Shown one piece after another: positions 56,985-64,000 of a stretch of 64,000 bases of DNA. Both the position numbers and the translations under genes were made by a program. Position 1 is the stretch's first letter. Each line of letters begins with the position of its first letter. The notes below the pieces were generated by a model. It did no database searches. It saw only the letters and a list, made by a program, of their open reading frames with translations, and was not told where the DNA came from. This DNA is from Symbiodinium microadriaticum (Eukaryota; Sar; Dinophyceae; Suessiales; Symbiodiniaceae), in NCBI GenBank assembly GCA_001939145.1, contig LSRX01001324.1, positions 20,311 to 84,310 on the forward strand, given 5' to 3'.

Positions 56985-58560
56985 ACATATACAGCACATA
57001 ACATGCAACATACAGTACAATTACTACATAAAATGTATAGTATCTAATGCAGCACAACACATGAGACAGAATGTGAACTAGCATGGTATCACTTGACATT
57101 GTCGGAGTGGCATAGTGCAGTGTGTCCAACGAAACGTCTTAATACCAATACAGCACAGTATATTGCATTATGGCATGCTAGATTACAGCATAGACTAGTA
57201 TCATACGATATACTGTATCAATCATGGCAAATTAAGCATACCCTGATCCAATGCAATACGGCATAATACGACATAGCATAACATATATGCGGTGTCACAT
57301 GTGATATAATAAAGAATGGAATTTACACCTACATGTATATCCATTGAATTCCATTGACATACTACAACTTAATGGCAGCAGATACGGTGTGATACGAAGA
57401 ACATGTTTTCAAGTATTCATGCTAATATGCAAATATCAAAAACATCGAAACATGATATTTCACATAACACCGAATATTGTGATACAACATGATAAGGTAT
57501 AGGGTAAGGTGCTATAATGACAAACAAAGTTTTTGCTAACATTCTACTGCGTGATCAAATACAGCAAAACAGTTTAAATTACATGACATACTACTTCATT
57601 TCTTATACGGCTGAAAGGCCCATAGCCCATAGCACATAACGCTTGCAAGAGTACATAACACATAACATACAAGCAGTGAAGAAAAAGTGCTACCACATAG
57701 CGGCCAACACATGATCTTAAGCAGCGTGCAATCAGAATATGAGAATTAGCAGAAATATAGCACAGTTTAGTGTAATTGGAGTTAGCTGAGAGAAGTATAT
57801 ACTGTGGGAGATAGTATAGTATATACTTCAACGTATAGTATAGCATATGACACTCTGTATATATAATATAATATAATATAATATAATATAATATAATATA
57901 ATATTTAATATAATATATAATATAATTTAATATAATATATAATATAATATAATATATAATATAATATATAATATATAATATAATATATAATATAATATAC
58001 AATATAATATATAATATAATATATTATATTTAATATAATATAATATAATATAATATAATATAATATAAATATATATATATATATATATTGTATCTGTTGT
58101 AGTATGTCGTGGGGTATATCGTAAAGTCCATGGTATACTCTCTAATGTAGTCAATTAGACAGGCTAGACTAAATTCTATAGTGTAACATAGCACAGTATC
58201 GCACAGCATAGTATAGTATAGTATAGTATAGTATAGTATAGTATAGTATAGTATAGCTCAGTAAACTACCATTGTTCACGACTGTCCCAGAACGGAATAG
58301 AGGAGAATAGAACACTTCAAATAGTTTGCAACATAAGACTAGAAAGTTCAATATGGCATTATATAACATAAAGTGAGCTAAAACTCCTACTGGCGTTTTG
58401 TGTTTCGGAAGCTCTACTCTCCAAGATCTTCGTGAACCGAAAAAGCAACGACGCCTTGTTGTGCTGCTTGTTCTGACACATGCAAGATAATATAGTAGAG
58501 CGTGAGACCGCACGATATGCTACATAGTCTGTCATATGGTATATGGTAATGTAGCATGGT
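56985..58560. repeat. Degenerate pentanucleotide satellite (NNATA-like)
   Basis: Sequence reads as consecutive 5-mers ending in TA or CA, for example GCATA-ATACG-ACATA-GCATA-ACATA and CATTA-TGGCA-TGCTA-GATTA-CAGCA. Pure islands lie within it: (TAATA)n at about 57858-58080 and (GTATA)n at about 58205-58256. It looks like an old pentamer array with mutation and occasional fresh expansion. Confidence 0.7.
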
Positions 58561-60744
58561 TTAACGCAGCACGATCTCGTGGTATAACCCGAGCATCCTA
58601 CTGGTTTTGTGCCTTTTCGGGGCTTCGACTTTCAAAGACCTTGGTTAACCAAACTAAGCTTCAAGGTGTTTGCGGTCTATTCTCATACTCCTAAGGCCTA
58701 AGGCCTGACCGCGTGTACAGATCTGTCCATGACACAACTCTGATTTTATGTATTCTTTGAGCTGCAGGGGTCGCTAGCAAGTGAGCGTTGCGAAACACGC
58801 GTTTTGTTTTGAAACTCATGCCTGCCTGTAGACATATGACCCACAACCCATGAAGCCATTAGTCCAATAGTTCTGGCCAGGTGGAATTGGGATCAGAGCC
58901 TAGTCTATCCCAGTAACCCGCTGACCCAATGACTTGCTCAAGTGCGGATGGATCCCACTCCCAAGTCCAAGGTAGCGGCTTAATGGCTTAATAGGCTAGT
59001 GCCTCCCAAGTACATCTGGACAGAATGATTGGATTACTTTTAATGGGGCTGTTTCTGAAGCAAACGCAGCAGGACCCTGGAACAGCACCAGAACCACACA
59101 AACACCCAACAATGCAGGAGTGAGGGCAAACTACCTACCCATATGTGTTTGCTTGTCTGCTTACATTGTATATTGGCGCATAGCAAGGCTATCCACATCT
59201 ACAAGATTTGCAAGGGTGCACCCAATGGAATGCATTACTATAAGTCATATTCAACTAAGTAGTCGCGCAATACTTATAGGCAGACACATACCCTGACTGT
59301 CATGGGCCCATTGAGATATTGCACGACAGTTGCATAATCTCACACATACCGCAAGCCCCGTACACCTGATGATCTGCTTCTGCATGGGCTTCCGACTGCA
59401 GGCGGCCCTGAGGGAGAGGCATATAGGCAGAAACATCAGGAGACACTTGGAACACTTACAGTCCCGAGGCGCGAGCAATCATCTCCTCGATCAGACCTTC
59501 GATACCCATGCTTATCTGCCTTGAGTTCAGCATATATAGCTTACGGGATCGTGCCTCTGACTCTGTTCAAGGCATCCGCTGAACCTGCACAGATGAAGTA
59601 CTGCAAAGCATCGACATTCGCAAGCTATCCGTGTATGCAACCTTTCTCATGCAATTCCAAGCCACAAATGCAATACAGTCGCTTGCACTCGAAAGCACAA
59701 GTTCCGCTCTCGCTACAGTTCCGCGCGCATTTTGTCACTCAACTTGCCTGACGCTATTCGGCCTCTCGGCCTCTTGGCAGAGCAGCGTGGGCTTACTCTG
59801 GGCAAGGCCATGCTATTCGAGCTCTGCGGCTCTCGGCATTGTCTCGTTTACGATGTGGCCATGGTCTGGGCTGGCAGAATCATTTGTTCCGCTTGCCGCT
59901 TTTCTTCATTCGATACTCCATCCGACGTTAATCTCAACAGCTGCTACGACTTACTCGAAGCTCTTCTGATTCTCTGTTCATCCTGTTGTCGGAGGAATGT
60001 GCATGGTTCTCTATTCAGTCACATAACCAACAACATACATGCACCCTCTCCCGTGTGAACCTTACCCATCACCACTTGCACCTCCGCCACAGCACACCCG
60101 GTATGCCTCTCAACTGCTAAGATTTGCACTTGTCCTCCACGACGCTCGACCTAGTGCCTGCACGCCAACCACCGCCCACCCTCAGTTCGTTGACTCCTGT
60201 CCCTGCGAGATACCTGCACTTAAGGAACGTCTAAGTCTACCGTCTGTGTGTATGAACCTCTTGACTAGGCACGGAAAGCTGCTGTCGGCAAGTCCGCTGC
60301 ACGGTCATGTCACGTGTGGCGCGGTACAAAGCCACTCCGGCGGACTCTCCTTTGACGACGCGCAGTGAAGCAACTTCTTGACCGTGATGCTTGCAGCCCT
60401 CACGCCGACAACGGGGTAAATAAAGCCTTGACCCCCGGACATTCACAATCTCCTGATCGTGCGCCAGGCTTGTTAAAGTGTATGAAGTATGCATCTACTT
60501 TCAGGACAGGGCGGAAGAAAGCATGCAGTTTTATTTCCGTCAAGGTGTGTTTGTGTGTGTCGTTCCTTTTTGGCTGGTTGCCTTGGTGGTGTGCGGTATG
60601 GTACCTTTCGTGGTTTCCCTGGTTTTGCTAAGGAAACCATGGTATTTGGTGGTGTTCGTAGGGTACACCTGGTCTTTGGTGCATTGACATGCTCAAACTA
60701 TCTGATGTACACTATCTGGAAAAGTGGAAACTTGCTGACTTGCT
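58561..60744. other. No gene recognised
   Basis: Short frames on both strands; from about 60490 the plus strand becomes more protein-like as it approaches the USP-like block, but I could not place a Cys-box. Confidence 0.4.
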
Positions 60745-61432
60745 GTGCCCATTATTTGTCTTCTCCGTTTTTGGAAGAGGGGGCGCCCTTGGGTGATTGG
60801 GTGGCAACGCCCTGCTCAACAACATGGTTGGGCCGAGTTCCTTCAGTTTTTCCTTAGCAAACAACAGTATGTCATGGACCAACTGCACATGCACTGGCAG
60901 GCCACAATACAGCAGGGGGAGTCATTCGTGCGGGTGGATGGGGGAGACTCCACTCCACTTCTGATACAACCTCCTGAGCAAAACCTGAAGAGGGATGTGT
61001 ATAGTGTGTCGATGCAAGAGATGCTGAATGCTTGGCACACCCAACAAGCCATGCATGCGTTACAGTAGTCTTGGTTGTGCAGGTGGGCAGGTTCGAATAC
61101 CCACGTGTTCGCTTTTTGCCGGAGCCTTACTTGGAGTTCCCTGTCTTCGTTGACAACATGAACATGAGACAGTTTTGATACCACCTGCGCGCGCTCTGAT
61201 CCATAGAGATCTTACTCCGGAATGTGGTCATTACTTAGCTTTGTTGTATGATGACGGTCGCAGAGCGTGCCTTGCTGATGATGACGTCGAAGCTGTTCTT
61301 ACGTCCAAACGAACCGTGGTTCACAACCATGGTGACTTGCACATGTTGTTTTACACTTTCAGAAGTGAATGGTCTCGTGGTGATTTTGCATTTGGCACTA
61401 AGCGAGACTTCCGCAACGCCGAAAGTAAAAGC
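60745..61432 (+). pseudogene. Ubiquitin-specific-protease-like (peptidase C19) pseudogene
   Basis: Plus strand, three frames. The first (60745-61068) has QHGWAEFL at 60820-60843, equivalent to the Q-x-D-A-x-E-F-L box of USPs, then HWQATIQQGES, GGDSTPLLIQPPEQN and LNAWHTQQAMHAL. A frameshift near 61069 gives VQVGRFEYPRVRF and LEFPVFVDNMNMRQ. Another near 61165 gives the His-box PECGHYLALLYDDG (GHY at 61226) and CLADDDVEAV, with the D-D expected after the catalytic His. The N-terminal Cys-box is missing, so it is not a complete protease even before the frameshifts. USP-like domains of this style occur at the C-terminus of dinoflagellate retroelement polyproteins, so this is probably the 3' end of such an element rather than a host deubiquitinase. 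Confidence 0.6.
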
Positions 61433-61436
61433 AAGT

Positions 61437-61907
61437 ATGTATGTATGTATGTATGTATTCATGCTTACTTATCTATATATATATATGTATGTATATATGT
61501 ACACATACACAAGCTGTTTATGTACATTTTGATTGAACCTGTACTATCAATAATGCATACGCTTTTCATATACTCTATATGTGAAATATTCAAAAATACA
61601 GCGAGTGATTGTAGAGAACGTATGTATTATATATATATATATATATATATTCATATGCACACACACATACATAGAAAGATATAAATTTTTCGCTCCAACA
61701 CATTGGGCTTCTGGTTGTGGGACTGTGTGGGAGAGCACGATCTCGCAGCTTCGGGACTGTGTGAGAAAGCACGATCTCGCGGCGTTGGAACCGAATGGGA
61801 GAGACTTGATGGGGAAACACAGGCAAAGCGTAGGTACTTGGGGGGGGTGGGGGGCACCATATATATATATATANCACACGCATATATATATATATATATA
61901 TATATAT
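61437..61907. repeat. Microsatellites, one unresolved base
   Basis: (GTAT)n at about 61437-61460, (TA)n at about 61628-61652, and (TA)n interrupted by n (position 61874) and CACACG at about 61858-61907. Confidence 0.95.
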
Positions 61908-62117
61908 GTGCCCCATACCTTTAGGGTCTATTTAACCACGGGTTTATATCTTCAATACTAAATGCCTAGCTAAATAGTATATGGCTAAGTGGTACATTGC
62001 ATAGACCAAACGCCAAAAAGTTTTGGACCGACCGTGATATATAGTTTAATATCGAATTTCCATGGCTTTCAGAAGCTTGGCCAGGTGAAGGTCATCCATA
62101 CTTGAGGTGTCTACCTT
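61908..62117 (+). repeat. Interspersed repeat, module B, right copy
   Basis: Reverse-complement match to 22211-22426. A TATGGCTAAGTGGTA word here and in the left copy fits the RNA polymerase III A-box consensus at 11 of 12 positions. About 45 bp downstream lies CCAAAAAGTTTTGGACCGACC, which has a 6-bp hairpin (CCAAAA/TTTTGG) and a weak B-box likeness. The module may be derived from a pol III transcribed RNA; this is inference. Confidence 0.8.
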
Positions 62118-62304
62118 CCCATCCTCCCTCAATCTCAAGACTCGCATGGGTTTATTGAATATTTTTACCAACATGATGAGGATTATTCATGCTAACTGTA
62201 CCGATTGAGGGTTTTGTTGTTGTTCCTGATATTGTTGATGTTACTGCCCTTGTGGTCGTGGTTGTGGTTATTGATGGTGTTGCTACTGTGGTCGCTGGCT
62301 GCCG

Positions 62305-62655
62305 TTACTGGTCACAGTGCTTGTACACGGGCTGAGGGTTTGGAGTTGATGTTAGAGTTGCAAGATAGGAAATCACAATAATGGAACGACAAGGACCAAC
62401 ACAAAGGAATGACAAAGATAGGCAGACACAGAAACATATATTTATATGTAAATTCAAATACAAGTATTGCAAACAACGCATGCAACAAGCAACGCTAGTC
62501 AGCACTCAATAAACACTTCAGGAATGTAGTATTTCATATACGATCTCAACATCAGCAACAGCATCCACGAATGCTATGTATGTCCATAATTATCTTTATC
62601 CATCTGCTAGATCACATACTGTACCTACCCGCTTGCATGTGAATCGATCGATCAT
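62305..62655 (+). repeat. Interspersed repeat, module A, right copy
   Basis: Matches 21785-22140. In this copy module A follows module B on the same strand; in the left copy A and B are on opposite strands, so the modules have been rearranged. Confidence 0.85.
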
Positions 62656-63050
62656 AAAGATTAAAGGATGGGGATGGGGTATGATCTATCGCAGACAGCG
62701 TCGTCCACATATGCTCTTGTAGTCTATATTTTCGTGTCCGTCAGGCTGTGTCTTTTGCCAGCAAACACAACAACAACGACGACGACTACAATGACAAAGA
62801 TAGCACAACGACACAAAGAACTACAAATGACGAAGAATATAGGGTGGTTAATTCCAAGCAGTGCCCGCCTCGTTGGAAATGTTTTTCATTCACCACAGCA
62901 GCAGCAACAACAACATCAGCAAACCATACGAATGTTAATTAAGTAGTCATCATCATCACATCATTGATATGTTAACGTTGGTTATACTGGTACTTGCAAT
63001 GAGTCACAAGCTGTGTTGCTTGCATTGCTTGTACTTGCGGCTATGCGTGT
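62656..63050. other. No gene recognised
   Basis: Short (AAC/ACG)n-like stretches around 62764-62800 and 62903-62920, no reading frame of note. Confidence 0.5.
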
Positions 63051-63054
63051 TCCA

Positions 63055-63275
63055 TGTTTCAATGTCTGTTGATCTTTGTTATTCCTTTGTGTTGGTCGTT
63101 GCATTCGTGTGAAATCAAATCTTGCAACTCTAAAATCAGCTCCAAACCCCCAGCCCGTTTATAAGCACCGTGACCAGTTTGTGCGTTCCAGTCTGACAAC
63201 TCCAACATCAACTCCAATCCCCCAGCCCGTTGACAGTCATTGTGACCAGCAACAGCAGCCAACAACAACAGTAGC
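63055..63275 (-). repeat. Interspersed repeat, inverted partial module A
   Basis: The reverse complement repeats the module A start, GGTCAC---CTTATAAACGGGCT---GGGTTTGGAG, twice, about 75 bp apart. It then matches the following GACCAACACAAAGGAAT and AACAAAGAT words of the 62305 copy. Confidence 0.75.
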
Positions 63276-63337
63276 AACAATATCACAACCATAACGACGA
63301 CCACCAGCACAGCAACATCAAAATTACCAGGAACAAC

Positions 63338-63599
63338 AACCCATAGGTAACATCAAGAAAGCAAGCAACATGAGGCAACCAAAGTTTCGACAACGTGAGG
63401 CAACCAAAGTTCCGGGCAGCTCGCCGGCAAAACTTGGTCCAACCCTCTTTGCTGCCATTTCCTTGCCCTTAGCCTCACCGGTAACCAAGGTAATGACAGC
63501 AGATAGGATTGGACCAAATTTTGCCGGCGGGCTGTTCCCGGGACTTTGGTAGCCTCATATTATTTGCTTTCTTAATGTTACCGATAGGAATGACAACAG
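63338..63599. repeat. Large inverted repeat (foldback element)
   Basis: Left arm from about 63338 (CATAGGTAACATCAAGAAAG, GCAACATGAGGCAACCAAAG, GTTCCGGGCAGCTCGCCGG, CAAAACTTGGTCCAACCCTC, TGCTGCCATT) pairs with the right arm ending at about 63599. Arms are over 100 bp and differ by scattered changes, with a tandem duplication (GTGAGGCAACCAAAG) only in the left. The centre is about TCACCGGTAACC. Confidence 0.85.
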
Positions 63600-63693
63600 A
63601 GAGGATCGGGGGCAGCCTCCTTACTCTCGCTCCCCTCCTCCCTTAACAAACCCGTTCCTTATTGGCATTGTAATTTGTTTGACACAGTCCACG
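63600..63693. other. Short flank
   Basis: Linker between two repeat structures; no signal. Confidence 0.5.
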
Positions 63694-64000
63694 GGCAAAA
63701 TCTGGCGGAAGTGAGCCGCCATCGAGCAAGAAATGAGTAACTACCGTGTGAAAACAATGGCTAGGGATTTCGCACTCTGCTGACAAAATCTGGTGGAAGT
63801 GAGCCGCCATCGAGCAAAAAGTTTGTTGATGTCGCGTAAACAAAAGGGCTAAGAATTTCACACATCTGCTGGCAAAATCTTGCGGAAGTGAGCTGTGCTC
63901 GGCCTTTTGCTCGGTCGCTGCTCACTTCCGCCAGATCTTGCCAACAGATGTGTGAAATCCCTAGCCTTTGTTTTCACAGGGTATTTACAGGCATTTTCCT
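63694..64000. repeat. 88-bp tandem units facing an inverted copy
   Basis: GGCAAAATCTGGCGGAAGTG-type units begin at 63694, 63782 and 63871 (88 and 89 bp apart). An inverted copy, read on plus as GCTCACTTCCGCCAGATCTT, starts at 63920, and both share TGTGTGAAATCCCTAGCCTT-type text. The dyad centre is about 63905. The structure runs off the window. Confidence 0.85.

Noticed and set aside
63694..64000. CRISPR array
   Set aside because: Units are 88 bp, diverged, contiguous and partly inverted; there is no short repeat-spacer pattern and no cas genes, and the context is eukaryotic.
1..64000. Bacterial or phage defence system or operon
   Set aside because: No prokaryotic gene spacing, ribosome-binding sites or recognisable defence genes; the methyltransferase and recombinase belong to a eukaryotic retroelement.

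Overview
The window looks like dinoflagellate nuclear DNA, most likely Symbiodiniaceae. Four things point that way: a near-perfect relic of the dinoflagellate spliced leader (22 nt, one mismatch) at 6591-6612; remnants of several retroelement families that I associate with Symbiodiniaceae; low gene density; and abundant microsatellites. There is no sign of prokaryotic gene organisation. Almost every recognisable coding sequence is a decayed retroelement with frameshifts or stops. Gene starts and exon borders of the few possible host genes are uncertain, because dinoflagellate genes are intron-rich and use non-canonical GC/GA donors.

Layout. 0-8 kb: a 289-codon open frame (-), then a guanine-run-rich coding block on the minus strand (3.8-6.6 kb) that begins at the spliced-leader relic and is followed by CT-tract tandem repeats. 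8.3-10.3 kb: a reverse transcriptase-RNase H fragment (-) with direct repeats at its 3' side. 13.8-14.6 kb: a plausible host-type gene (-). 15.8-18.5 kb: the 5' half of a GIY-YIG retroelement polyprotein (+). 21.6-22.5 kb: one copy of an interspersed repeat whose second copy lies at 61.9-63.3 kb. 23.1-24.1 kb: a propeller-like/coiled-coil gene fragment (-). 25.5-34.2 kb: the centrepiece, a decayed tyrosine-recombinase retroelement (-), about 8.7 kb. Along its own strand it carries recombinase, CCCH zinc finger, an HxD oxygenase-like segment, a C5-cytosine DNA methyltransferase, reverse transcriptase and RNase H. Related direct repeats lie at both ends. 34-45 kb: mostly unassigned, with large CTG/CTA microsatellites and a diverged satellite. 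45.0-47.8 kb: a Ty1/copia gag-protease pseudogene (-). 48.2-52.1 kb: AT-rich arrays, dominated by about 3.4 kb of one heptamer. 52-60 kb: simple repeats, including about 1.6 kb with hidden 5-bp periodicity. 60.7-61.4 kb: a ubiquitin-specific-protease-like pseudogene (+). 61.9-64 kb: interspersed repeat modules and two large inverted-repeat structures.

How the parts relate. The recombinase, methyltransferase and RT-RNase H domains of the 25.5-34.2 kb element would have worked together in copying, methylating and integrating element DNA. This copy is dead: it has several frameshifts and the methyltransferase has apparently lost its catalytic Pro-Cys motif. The other elements are 5' or 3' truncated. 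No complete host gene can be claimed.
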